From: Virgisporangium ochraceum
GTDB taxonomy: Bacteria > Actinomycetota > Actinomycetes > Mycobacteriales > Micromonosporaceae
Reading direction: 5' to 3'
Length of the DNA: 64,000 nucleotides
Assembly: GCF_016863655.1 (NCBI RefSeq)
Contig: NZ_BOPH01000020.1
Span: forward strand, 1-64,000
This document shows, in pieces, positions 37,073 to 45,410 of the stretch (the first letter of the stretch is position 1; each line of letters opens with the position of its first letter). The notes beneath the pieces were generated by a model. It did not search any database. It was not told the DNA's origin and saw nothing but the letters and a program-made list of their open reading frames with translations. A program made the translations under genes and the position numbers.

Positions 37073-37714
37073 TCAGATCAGCCCGTACGTCGCTCCGACC
37101 GTCTGGCGGCCGAGTTCGCGGGCCCGCGTGTGCAGGGCGGTCGTCGACCGTTTCATCGACACCCAGACCAGGACGTAGCCCGTGGGCCCGCTGTACAGCG
37201 TGTTCACGTTGAACAGGGTGCTGTTCTGCTTCTCCAGGCACTGCACCGCCAGCGTGACCCCCGACGGCGGCGACGCCAGCGGCTCGGTGCACTTGACGTA
37301 CTCGGCGGCCCTGCGCCTGACGTCGTCGGGGGTGCGGTCGACGCGCCGGTCGATGCGGTAGAACGTCACGTCCATGTTCACCTCGGGCACCGAGCCGGCG
37401 GCGGGAGTCTCGAAGTAGCAGTGGCGCGGGCCGGCCTGGGCCCGGTCCTTGTCGCGGGATGCGGCCTTGTCGTCGTCGAACGTCCACGTCAGGCGGGTGG
37501 CGGCGTTGACGCTGGCGAGCGTGTCTGCGCAGGTGGCGCCGGCGGGGTCGCTGGCCGCCGGGCTCGGCGACGACCGTCCGGTGGGGTCGGTGCGGGTGTC
37601 GGCGGCGCCCGACGACGACCGGCCCGACTTCGACTTGCGCTTGGTGCAGCCGGCGGCGCCCACCATCGACACCGCCATCAGGGCGGCGAGCACCGCCACC
37701 GACATCCGTCTCAC
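37073..37714 (-). CDS. DUF3558-like lipoprotein
   Basis: 213 residues from the GTG at 37714 (GGGGGA six bases upstream). The signal peptide ends in a lipobox V-G-A-A-G-C with Cys23, so it is lipid-anchored on the outer face of the membrane. A Ser/Thr/Asp-rich linker follows, then a domain with paired Cys (CADTLASVNAATRL, HCYFETP, YVKCTEPL, VQCLEK), the pattern of small actinobacterial DUF3558-type lipoproteins. Function is unknown. It stands alone between pseudogenes and the cellulase, which is divergent. Confidence 0.75.
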   Translation of the reverse strand: MRRMSVAVLAALMAVSMVGAAGCTKRKSKSGRSSSGAADTRTDPTGRSSPSPAASDPAGATCADTLASVNAATRLTWTFDDDKAASRDKDRAQAGPRHCYFETPAAGSVPEVNMDVTFYRIDRRVDRTPDDVRRRAAEYVKCTEPLASPPSGVTLAVQCLEKQNSTLFNVNTLYSGPTGYVLVWVSMKRSTTALHTRARELGRQTVGATYGLI

Positions 37715-37811
37715 TGGTTTCCCCCGTTCACCCCATGCACGATAGCGAATGACCGCAGGGTGGACCGACCCGGTCTATACCACAAGACATCGACGACTGT
37801 AAGATCTGGCG

Positions 37812-39206
37812 ATGCGCCGCTCCCGCATTCTCCTCTCGTCCGTGGTCACCGCGATCCTCGCGGTCGGCCTGAGCCTCCATGTCATGAGCCCCGCGTCCGC
37901 CGCGACCGCCAGCGCCACCTTCACGAAGGTGTCCGACTGGGGGTCGGGCTACACCGGGGAGTACACGATCACCAACACCGGTGCCTCGGCGATGACGTCG
38001 TGGACCGTCGTGTTCGACCTGCCCGCCGGCACGAGCATCGGCTCGTCCTGGAACGCGGTCCGCAGCAGCGCCGGCCAGCGCTACACGTTCCGGAACGAGT
38101 CCTGGAACGGCACCGTCGCGCCGGGCCGTTCGGTGTCGTTCGGCTTCACCGGTTCCGGCTCCGGTTCCCCCACCGGATGCACCCTCGACGGCGCGTCGTG
38201 CGCCGGCGGCACCAACCCCTCGACACCGCCCTCGTCGAGCGGACCGTCGCCGTCGACGAGCAGCCCGACGGGCACCACCCCCGTCGCCCGCAACGGGCTG
38301 CTGCGGGTCTGCGGCCGGCAACTGTGCAACGCGCGGGGCAAGGCCGTGCAGCTGCGCGGCATGAGCTCGCACGGCCTGCAGTGGTACTCCAACTGCCTCG
38401 CCGACTCCTCGCTGAACGTGCTCGCCAACGAGTGGAACGCCGACGTCCTGCGGATCTCGATGTACATCCAGGAGGGTGGCTACGAGACCGACCCCGTGGG
38501 CTTCACCAACCGGGTGCACGCCCTCATCGAGGAGGCGACCGAGCGCGGCCTGTACGCGATCGTCGACTGGCACATGCTCGAGCCCGGCGACCCGAACCAC
38601 AACCTGGCCCGCGCCCGCACGTTCTTCACCGAGATCGCCTCGCGGCACCGCGCCAAGAACAACGTCATCTACGAGGTCGCCAACGAGCCCAGCGGCGTGC
38701 ACTGGAACACGATCAAGTCGTATGCCGACCAGATCATCCCCGTGATCCGAGCCCAGGACCCGGACGGCGTCGTGCTGGTGGGCACCGAGGACTGGTCGTC
38801 GCTGGGCGCCTCCGGCGACGGGCAGGGCGTGCAGCGCATCCTGGCCAACCCGGTCAGCGCCGGCAACGTCATGTACACGTTCCACTTCTACGCCGCGTCC
38901 CACGACGACTGGCACCTGAACACGGTGCGCGACGCCATCGCCCAACTGCCGGTCTTCGTCACCGAGTTCGGCACCCAGGAGTACACCGGCGACGGGCCGA
39001 ACAACTTCGCCCGCGCGCAGCAGTACCTGGACCTGTTCGCGCAGAACAAGGTCAGCTGGGTCAACTGGAACTACTCCGACGACGAGCGCACCGGCGCGGT
39101 GTTCACCCAGGGCACCTGCGCCGCCGGCCAGTTCGGGGGCACCAACCGCCTGAAGGAGGCCGGCGTCTGGGTCCGCGAGCGGATCCGCACCCCGGACGAC
39201 TTCTGA
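37812..39206 (+). CDS. Secreted GH5 endoglucanase with N-terminal CBM2
   Basis: 464 residues. A Sec signal peptide ends near 31 (SPASAAT). A CBM2 cellulose-binding domain follows (about 32-125; VSDWGSGYTGEYTITNTGAS, MTSWTVVFDLPAG, GRSVSFGFTGSGSG), then a Ser/Pro/Thr linker (about 137-165) and a GH5_2-like catalytic barrel. The acid/base Glu292 is in VANEPSG and the nucleophile Glu385 in FVTEFGTQ; HFYAASH and NWNYSDDE are the other active-site stretches. Domain order CBM2-linker-GH5 is common in actinomycete cellulases. A strong hairpin follows the stop. Confidence 0.94.
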   Translation: MRRSRILLSSVVTAILAVGLSLHVMSPASAATASATFTKVSDWGSGYTGEYTITNTGASAMTSWTVVFDLPAGTSIGSSWNAVRSSAGQRYTFRNESWNGTVAPGRSVSFGFTGSGSGSPTGCTLDGASCAGGTNPSTPPSSSGPSPSTSSPTGTTPVARNGLLRVCGRQLCNARGKAVQLRGMSSHGLQWYSNCLADSSLNVLANEWNADVLRISMYIQEGGYETDPVGFTNRVHALIEEATERGLYAIVDWHMLEPGDPNHNLARARTFFTEIASRHRAKNNVIYEVANEPSGVHWNTIKSYADQIIPVIRAQDPDGVVLVGTEDWSSLGASGDGQGVQRILANPVSAGNVMYTFHFYAASHDDWHLNTVRDAIAQLPVFVTEFGTQEYTGDGPNNFARAQQYLDLFAQNKVSWVNWNYSDDERTGAVFTQGTCAAGQFGGTNRLKEAGVWVRERIRTPDDF

Positions 39207-39220
39207 TCCACCGCCATGAC

Positions 39221-39251
39221 GGCCGGCCGGCGTCAGGGGCGCCGGCCGGCC
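39221..39251 (+). terminator. Hairpin terminator after the cellulase gene
   Basis: A perfect 12-bp stem (GGCCGGCCGGCG at 39221-39232 with its complement at 39240-39251) and a seven-base loop begin 15 bases after the cellulase stop. No U-run follows, which is usual for actinomycete terminators. It lies 25 bases before the Hsp70 gene start and should separate the two transcripts. Confidence 0.75.
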
Positions 39252-39276
39252 CGCCGTGCCGCATAGGATCTGGTCC

Positions 39277-42200
39277 ATGCCGGTTCGGAAGTGGTTCTCC
39301 GGGGGCGACCGGAAGCTGAGGCGCGCGGCCGAGACCCTCGAGGAGGCGTTCGGTCCGGCGCCGCGGACCGGGCAAGCGACCGGGCCCGCGACCGGGCCCG
39401 CGACCGGGCAAGCGCTCGAACGCGGGGTCCGCGCGTACCGCGAGGCCGTCGAGCTCACCCTGCCACGGGACCCGCGGCAGGCGGCCGAACTCGTCGCCGC
39501 CTACGACGCGCGCCTGCCGGACGGGCGGTACCCGTTCCGGGCCGGCGACCGCCAGTGGCTGGCGCCCTACGCCGCCGGCGCCGACCCCGACGCGCTGGCG
39601 GTCGTGTTCACCGTCGCGTCGCGGGTGCCGCTCCCGGACCTTCAGGTCGCCTCCCGCGACCGGCTGGTGCATCAGGTGTCCCGGTCGGGGCGGGCCGACC
39701 TCCTCGTGCGGCAGCTGTTGCGGTTCCGCGAGGCCGGGGTGCTCGACGGGGCCACGGTGACGGCCGCGCTGGCCGGTCACCTCGAGCGCGGCCGTCTCGA
39801 CGACGACGCGCCATTGTGGCGAGGCTTTCTCGACGACCTGCCCGAGGAGGCGCGGCCGGACCTCTTCGAGGTGCGCCGGTTCCTCGGTGACGGCGCCGGA
39901 GCCGTGCGCCTGGCCACCACCCCCGCCCAACGCGTGCGCGCCGTCGAGCTCTGTAGCGCGTCACACAAACGGCGCGACCACGAGGCGGGCCTGCGCCTTG
40001 CCACGGACCCCGCGCACGACGTGGACCGGCCCGACCTCCTCAGCGTGCTGCACGAGAAGCTCGGGCAGTTCCCGGAGGCGCTGCGGCACTGCCCGGCCGG
40101 CGAGCCCGACCGCGTCGCGAACCTCGTCGGCCGCTGCCTGCCGGGCGTCGACGCGCTGGTCGGGGCCGGCGATCTGGAAGCCGCCGCCCGCCTCGTCGCG
40201 ACCCTGCTCACGCACCTCGACGCCGCGCACCCGCGCACCGACGCCGTGACGGCGATGGGAGACGAGGTGACGGCCACCGGATCGGCGGTGTCGGCGGCGG
40301 GCCGGCGGCACTTCGGGCGGCTGGTCACCGAGAACGGCGGCGACGAGGTGCACCGGCGGTGGAGCGCGTTCGCCGAGGAGTGCGGCGACCGGGAGGAGGC
40401 CGCCCGCCAGGCCGAGGCCTACGGCGACGTGTACCGGGCGCACCGGCTGTACCGGGCGGCGGGGCGGTTCGGCGACGCCGACCGCGTGCTCCGCGACGAC
40501 CGCAGCGACGCCGGCGTCTCCGCCCGGGCCGCGGCCCGCGAAGCCGGCGGTGACCTCGTCGGCGCCGCCCGGGTGCACGAACAGGCGGGCCGCACGCGCG
40601 ACGCGGCCGCCCTGTACGCCCGGGCCGGCGAGTACGCCCGGGCGGCCCGGTGCCTCGTGGCCCTGGACGGCGACGACGCCGTCGACGACCCCCGGCTGGC
40701 CGACTGGCTGCGCCGGGCCGGCGCCGTCGACGACCTCGCGCGGCGCTGCCTCGACCGGGCGGCCGGCGGCGTCGAAGCGGGCCCGGCCATCGAGGAGCTG
40801 CGCCGCCTGCGCACCGAACAGTCCCTGCCCGCCGAGCTGCGGGCGCGGGTCACGGCGGCGGTCGACCGGATCGACGGGCACCGCCGGTCGGCGTTCGACG
40901 GCCGCGTGCAGGCGTGGGTCGCACAGGCCCGGATCGAGGTCGACACCCGGTACGCCCGCATCTGGGCGCTGGACCTCGGCACCACCACCTGCTCGGCCGC
41001 CATCTTCGACACGACGACCGGCCGCGCGGTGCTGTGTCCGTGGAAGGGCCGCGAACAGTTCGCCTCGACGGTCAGCTTCGACCGCGAGGGCAACGAGGTG
41101 ATCGGCCTCGCCGGCGAGGAGCTGCTGGCGTCGTGGGTCGTGGGACAGATCCGGGCGGCCAAGCGCAGCATGGGATCGGGCCGGCGGTACCGGTTCCGCG
41201 ACCGCACCTACCGGCCCGAGCAGATCGCGGCGCTGTTCGTCGCGCACGGGCGGCGGCTGGTCGAGAACTTCCTCGCCGAGCGGGTACGCGAACGGGTCGG
41301 CGAGCTCGCACGGCGCGAGTTGGGCGACGTCCGCGAGGAGTGGCTGACCGATGCCGAGCGGAACGACGACCTGCGGCTGGAACGGCCGCGGGCGCTGCTC
41401 ACCATCCCCGCCTACTTCCTCAACAACCAGAAGCACGCCACCCGCGACGCCTGCCGCGTGGCCGGCGTCGACCTCGTGCGGCTGATCCACGAGCCGACCG
41501 CCGCGTGCATGTCGGCGGCCCGCGACCGCGACCTGTCGGGACGCGTCGTCGTGGTCGACCTCGGCGCGGGGACTCTCGACGTCAGCCTCCTCGACGTCTC
41601 CGACGGCGTGTACGACGTCGAACAGGTGCTCGGCGACAACCACTACGGCGGCCGCGACTTCGACGAGGTCGTCGGCGCCGCCCTGCGCGCCCGGCTGACC
41701 CGCGACGGCATCGAGGTGCCCGACTCCGCCCGGCGCCGGCTCGACGTCGCCGCCGAGTATCTGAAGGTCGCCCTGTCGGCCCAGAGCGAGGCGGAGTACC
41801 TGCTGCGCAACCTCGTCGACGGCCGCGACGTGACGCTGCGGCTCACCCGCGCCGAGCTGGCCGAGATCCTCCGCGAGCCGCTGGAGACGCTGCGCCGCAC
41901 TTGTGCGCGGTTCGCGTCCGAGCTGCGGCAGAAGCCCCGCCACCTTGTGCTGGTCGGCGGACCGATGCTGTCTCCGCTCGTGCAGGACGTCGTGCAGCAG
42001 GTGTTCGGGCTGACCCGGACCGCCCTGCCCGACCCGCGCACCGCGGTGGCCATCGGGGCGGCCCTCCAGGCGGCGGTGCTCGACGGGAAGCTCAGCGAGG
42101 TGCTGCTGCTCGACGTCGTGCCGCTGCCGCTGGGCGTGCGGGTCCTCGACCCCGAACGCGACACCGACCAGTTCTCCGAGGTGATCGCCCGCAACACGCG

Positions 42201-43635
42201 CATACCGACCCAGCAGCAGAAGGTCTACAGCACGACGAAGGACAACCAGAGCGCGGTCGACATCGAGATCTACAACGGCAGCCTCGACGAGGCCGCCCGC
42301 GTCGGGCAGTTCCGGCTCGGCGACCTGCCACCGGCTCCGGCCGGCGTGCCGCAGATCGAGGTGCGGTTCACGATCGACGCCTCGTGCGTGCTCGAGGTGA
42401 CCGCGCAGGACCTGGGCAGCGGCAACTCCCGCTCGATCCGCGTCACCGACACGACGCTGCTGTCACCGGCCGAGATCAGCGACATGGCCCGGCGCCGGGA
42501 ACGGCAGGCCGCGCTCGAGGAGGTGCGCCGGGAGCTTGCCGACCTGCTCGACGACGAGGTGCCCGCCGGGGCCGAGGCGACGCTGCGGCAGTTCCGCCTC
42601 CGGCTGGCCGGGCACCGCTCGGCTCCGGCGCCGTCCGACCCCGACGCCCGGCGGCAGCTCGCGGAGATCGTCGCCGGTGCCGACGACGCCGACCGCGAGG
42701 TGACGCAGGCGGTGGCGCCGCTGCGCGATCTGATGCTCAACGCGCGGGCGTTCCTCGGCCGCGACGCCGGCAGCAACGCCGAACAGGCCCTGGCACAGGG
42801 CCGGCACCTGGTCCGGGAGCTGCATGACGCCCTGGACCGGGTACAGACGCGCCTGGCCCGCGTCGACCGCTGGAACGCGACGCTGACCCGGCTCGCGATG
42901 GCCGGCTCCGACCCGCTGGCGCGGTTCCGCCAGCGCCACGACACGGGAGAGTACGCGGCCGCGCTGCGGTCGCTGGCCGAGGTGACGGGACCCCTCACCG
43001 ACGCCGACGACCGGCGGCGGCACCTCCGCTGCCTCGCCGAGACCGGTGACGCCGACGGCTACCGGACGGCCCTCGCCGCGTACGGGCACGCCGAGCCGAC
43101 GGACCTCCGCACGTACGCCGCCGGGCTGACGGTGCCGGTCGTCGCGGTGCGGCCCGACGGCACGCGCCTGGAGGGCGTCGGGTTCCCCGTGAGCGAGCGG
43201 CTCGTCGCGACGAACCGGCACTGGGTGGTGGGCGGGGTCCCGGTCGGCGGGGTCTCGGTCGGCGCGGGCACAGCGGTCGACGACGTGCGCCTGCCGGACA
43301 ACGCGCGGGTCGACCTCGCGCTGCTGCGCACCCGTGACCCCGTCGGGCGCGTCGTGCCGCGGCTCGGGTTCGCGCGGTTGCTGCACGTCGGCGACCGCGT
43401 CGCCGGTCCCTCGGGGGAAGGGCTGGTGGACGGGTTCGAGGCGTTCCCCGACGAGGGGCTGCGCCTGGTTCGCACCGGGATGTCGGTGCCACCGGCCGGC
43501 AGCGGCGGGCCGCTGGTCAACGACCTCGGCGAGGTGGTCGGGGTGCTGGCGGTCGGCGCGTCCGACACCGGCGGCGCGTTCGCGATCACCGTGGAGACGC
43601 TGGCCGAGCTGGTCGCGGGCTACAGCTCGTCGTAG
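39277..43635 (+). CDS. TPR-like / Hsp70 / trypsin-like protease fusion protein
   Basis: 1452 residues, probably cytoplasmic (no signal peptide). Residues 1-540 are helical and repeat-rich (many A-A-x-x-Y/x-x-A-G-x-x-x-x-A units, TPR-like). An Hsp70 (DnaK) domain spans about 560-1110: ALDLGTTTCSAAIFD (phosphate 1), VVVVDLGAGTLDVSLLD (phosphate 2, near 758), HEPTAACMSAA, VLVGGPMLSPLVQ, then a substrate-binding beta part with CVLEVTAQDLGSG. A helical lid-like segment follows. The C-terminus (about 1285-1450) is a trypsin-fold protease with all three catalytic residues: His1315 (ATNRHW), Asp1346 (RVDLALL) and Ser1409 (AGSGGPL). DnaK normally has about 610 residues. A 48-base tandem repeat encodes residues about 30-46. 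An in-frame GTG at 39256 is the alternative start. Confidence 0.88.
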   Translation: MPVRKWFSGGDRKLRRAAETLEEAFGPAPRTGQATGPATGPATGQALERGVRAYREAVELTLPRDPRQAAELVAAYDARLPDGRYPFRAGDRQWLAPYAAGADPDALAVVFTVASRVPLPDLQVASRDRLVHQVSRSGRADLLVRQLLRFREAGVLDGATVTAALAGHLERGRLDDDAPLWRGFLDDLPEEARPDLFEVRRFLGDGAGAVRLATTPAQRVRAVELCSASHKRRDHEAGLRLATDPAHDVDRPDLLSVLHEKLGQFPEALRHCPAGEPDRVANLVGRCLPGVDALVGAGDLEAAARLVATLLTHLDAAHPRTDAVTAMGDEVTATGSAVSAAGRRHFGRLVTENGGDEVHRRWSAFAEECGDREEAARQAEAYGDVYRAHRLYRAAGRFGDADRVLRDDRSDAGVSARAAAREAGGDLVGAARVHEQAGRTRDAAALYARAGEYARAARCLVALDGDDAVDDPRLADWLRRAGAVDDLARRCLDRAAGGVEAGPAIEELRRLRTEQSLPAELRARVTAAVDRIDGHRRSAFDGRVQAWVAQARIEVDTRYARIWALDLGTTTCSAAIFDTTTGRAVLCPWKGREQFASTVSFDREGNEVIGLAGEELLASWVVGQIRAAKRSMGSGRRYRFRDRTYRPEQIAALFVAHGRRLVENFLAERVRERVGELARRELGDVREEWLTDAERNDDLRLERPRALLTIPAYFLNNQKHATRDACRVAGVDLVRLIHEPTAACMSAARDRDLSGRVVVVDLGAGTLDVSLLDVSDGVYDVEQVLGDNHYGGRDFDEVVGAALRARLTRDGIEVPDSARRRLDVAAEYLKVALSAQSEAEYLLRNLVDGRDVTLRLTRAELAEILREPLETLRRTCARFASELRQKPRHLVLVGGPMLSPLVQDVVQQVFGLTRTALPDPRTAVAIGAALQAAVLDGKLSEVLLLDVVPLPLGVRVLDPERDTDQFSEVIARNTRIPTQQQKVYSTTKDNQSAVDIEIYNGSLDEAARVGQFRLGDLPPAPAGVPQIEVRFTIDASCVLEVTAQDLGSGNSRSIRVTDTTLLSPAEISDMARRRERQAALEEVRRELADLLDDEVPAGAEATLRQFRLRLAGHRSAPAPSDPDARRQLAEIVAGADDADREVTQAVAPLRDLMLNARAFLGRDAGSNAEQALAQGRHLVRELHDALDRVQTRLARVDRWNATLTRLAMAGSDPLARFRQRHDTGEYAAALRSLAEVTGPLTDADDRRRHLRCLAETGDADGYRTALAAYGHAEPTDLRTYAAGLTVPVVAVRPDGTRLEGVGFPVSERLVATNRHWVVGGVPVGGVSVGAGTAVDDVRLPDNARVDLALLRTRDPVGRVVPRLGFARLLHVGDRVAGPSGEGLVDGFEAFPDEGLRLVRTGMSVPPAGSGGPLVNDLGEVVGVLAVGASDTGGAFAITVETLAELVAGYSSS
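39366..39413 (+). repeat. Four tandem 12-bp repeats inside the Hsp70 fusion gene
   Basis: Units at 39366, 39378, 39390 and 39402 read GACCGGGCAAGC or GACCGGGCCCGC and encode a T-G-Q/P-A tetrapeptide series near the N-terminus. The unit length keeps the reading frame, so copy number could vary without breaking the gene. Confidence 0.85.
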
Positions 43636-44033
43636 GGGCGTGACCGGTCGGTGACGCCCAGGTACGCCAGGTTGATCCAGACGCCCTGGCCGGTCCACTG
43701 GGACACCGAGTCGCGCAGGAGGCGCCACTGCTCGGCCGACAGGTGACGCTGGTCGAACAGCGGCTTGCGCATCGGGCTCGAGCGCAGCGACGCGTACAGC
43801 ATGCGGGTGGCGTCCTGGGTGCCGGTGTCGAGTTCCATCGCCTCGATCTCGTCCCACGGCAGCTGGCATACCGGCATCCAGTTCGTGCGCCCGGAGCGGC
43901 GACGGACCACCAGCCCGGTCTCGTGCGCGGTGATCCAGACCTGTTGGCTCCGGATCGTGACGTCGTCGGGCCGCTCGACCGGCGGCCTGCGTCGCCGGAT
44001 CCGTCTCCACCACGTTCTCAGCCACCCCCGCAT
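43620..44033 (-). CDS. Small PH-like-domain protein, unknown
   Basis: 137 residues from the ATG at 44033. A strongly basic N-terminus (MRGWLRTWWRRIRRRRPP) could bind nucleic acid or membrane. The rest alternates beta-strands like a bacterial PH domain (VTIRSQQVWITAHETGLVVR, LPWDEIEAMELD) and ends with a helix plus WINLAYLGVTDRSRPYDEL. Its 3' end overlaps the convergent Hsp70 fusion gene by 16 bases. The longer open frame to 44192 starts in non-coding DNA. A partner role to the Hsp70 protein is only a guess from position. Confidence 0.7.
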   Translation of the reverse strand: MRGWLRTWWRRIRRRRPPVERPDDVTIRSQQVWITAHETGLVVRRRSGRTNWMPVCQLPWDEIEAMELDTGTQDATRMLYASLRSSPMRKPLFDQRHLSAEQWRLLRDSVSQWTGQGVWINLAYLGVTDRSRPYDEL

Positions 44034-44173
44034 GGCAGGGATCCTACGACGACCGCCTATGCCTCGGCTGTCTGCTGGTTGTCGCGTGGATGCGGTTCGG
44101 ACGACGGTGTGCCGATAGGAGGTCGCCGTGGAGACGCCGATCGACGCCGCTGACCGCGGGTACTGCGGTCGAG

Positions 44174-44247
44174 CCGGCCCGTGTCGGCGCACGGGCCGGA
44201 GCGCTGATCCCGGTCGTCACGGCCCACCCGGGAGGGTCGGGTGGGCC
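44174..44247 (-). terminator. Two tandem hairpins ending the dipeptidase-dppA operon
   Basis: Just past the stop of the hydroxyacid dehydrogenase gene on the minus strand is a perfect 10-bp stem (44221-44230 with 44238-44247, seven-base loop), followed 21 bases on by another perfect 10-bp stem (44174-44183 with 44190-44199, six-base loop). Together they are a likely strong transcription stop. The rest of the gap 44034-44254 shows no gene I can support. Confidence 0.72.
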
Positions 44248-44254
44248 GCCCGGC

Positions 44255-45217
44255 TCAGTACCCCAGGTCGGGTTGCCGCTTCAGGCCCAGCAGCTCCTCG
44301 CCCGCCAGGAAGCGGTCGAGGTTGGCGCTGAAGTCCGCGCCCAGCCGCTGCAGGTTTCCCGACCCGCGGAACGACGTGTGCGGGGTGATGACCGTGTTCG
44401 GCAGGTCCCACAACGGGCTTTCCGGTGGCAGCGGCTCCTCCTCGAACACGTCGAGGAACGCTCCCCCGATCTGCCCGCCCCGCATCGCGTCCAGCAGAGC
44501 CTCTTCGGCGATGAGCGCACCGCGGCCGACGTTGACCAGGACGGCGCTGTCCTTCATGGCCGCGAACTGCTCCGCGCCGAAGAAGTACCGGTTCTCCGTG
44601 GTGAGCGGCATCGCGAGCACCACCGAGTCGGCCCCCGGCAACAACTCGGCGTAATGCGCGAAGCTGGTGGTCTGCTCGAAGCCTTGCGCGGGCGTCCCAT
44701 TGCGGTTGACGCCGACCACGGCGGCGCCCAACGCCCGCGCGCGGACCGCGACCTCACGACCGATGCCGCCCGTGCCGAACACGAGCATCGTGCTGCCGAT
44801 GACGTCCCGCGCGACGAGCCGGACCCACTCGTGCCGCTCCTGCGCCGCCCGCAACGCCGCGAACTGCTTGCCGTGCAACAGAACCGCGGCGACGACGTAC
44901 TCGGCGATCGGGATGTTGTAGGAGTTCGGCGAGCGGGTGTAGATGAGCCCCTCGTCGAGGCGGCGCTGCCAGACCTCGCCGCCCACCCAGTCGAACCCGG
45001 CCGCGGTGATCTGCACCCAGCGCAGGCCGTCGCACTTGCTCAGCAGCTCCTCGAACGTCTCCTCGTTCATCGCGCTGCGGAGCATCACCTCGGCGTCGAG
45101 CCACTCCTCGCGAACCGTGCCGTCGTCGGGGATCGCGGTGAACCGGCAGTTCGGGTAGCGCTCGCGCAGCCCCTCCACGAGCGGTTCGAGGTTCGGGGTG
45201 AGAAGGACGTGCGTCAC
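44255..45217 (-). CDS. D-2-hydroxyacid dehydrogenase, second copy
   Basis: 320 residues. NAD loop VFGTGGIGREV, catalytic Arg in NVGRGALIAE, Glu in VFEEEPLPPESPLW, His in ITPHTSF. ITAAGFDWV replaces the usual GAGxD hinge, as in the glyoxylate/hydroxypyruvate-reductase (GhrA-like) branch. It is only distantly like the copy at 27044, so the two probably act on different 2-oxoacids. Start GTG at 45217 overlaps the tautomerase stop (GTGA). Last gene of the leftward dipeptidase operon. Confidence 0.88.
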   Translation of the reverse strand: MTHVLLTPNLEPLVEGLRERYPNCRFTAIPDDGTVREEWLDAEVMLRSAMNEETFEELLSKCDGLRWVQITAAGFDWVGGEVWQRRLDEGLIYTRSPNSYNIPIAEYVVAAVLLHGKQFAALRAAQERHEWVRLVARDVIGSTMLVFGTGGIGREVAVRARALGAAVVGVNRNGTPAQGFEQTTSFAHYAELLPGADSVVLAMPLTTENRYFFGAEQFAAMKDSAVLVNVGRGALIAEEALLDAMRGGQIGGAFLDVFEEEPLPPESPLWDLPNTVITPHTSFRGSGNLQRLGADFSANLDRFLAGEELLGLKRQPDLGY

Positions 45218-45408
45218 TGCGCTTCTTTCTTGCGCTGGTTGTAGGTCTTGCCGCCCTTGGCCCAGTTGTCGTAGGAGACCTCGTACAGGAGAACGTGGGT
45301 GTTCTTGCGCGGCGAGCCGTACTTGACGAGCACGTCGGTCAGCTCGGCGATGATCTTCTCTTTGGTCTCCTGGTCGCGGTGACCGATCTCGGCCCGGATG
45401 ATCGCCAT
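45214..45408 (-). CDS. 4-oxalocrotonate tautomerase-like protein lacking Pro1
   Basis: 64 residues, the standard size of 4-OT subunits. IIRAEIGHRDQETKEKIIAE gives the first strand and helix, GSPRKNTHVLLYEVSYDNWA the second strand, and the NWAKGG-like end matches the family. The residue after the initiator Met is Ala instead of the catalytic Pro, so the usual tautomerase mechanism is not available if this start is right; no upstream in-frame Met-Pro exists. It may be an altered hydrolase-type or a structural member. Coupled to the genes on both sides. Confidence 0.8.
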   Translation of the reverse strand: MAIIRAEIGHRDQETKEKIIAELTDVLVKYGSPRKNTHVLLYEVSYDNWAKGGKTYNQRKKEAQ

Positions 45409-45410
45409 GC

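Noticed and set aside
44128..44331. 67-codon frame with an AGGAGG site before a GTG
   Set aside because: Runs through both terminator hairpins and into the antisense of a real gene; no protein-like pattern. The first 15 codons could still be a tiny peptide, but I cannot support it.
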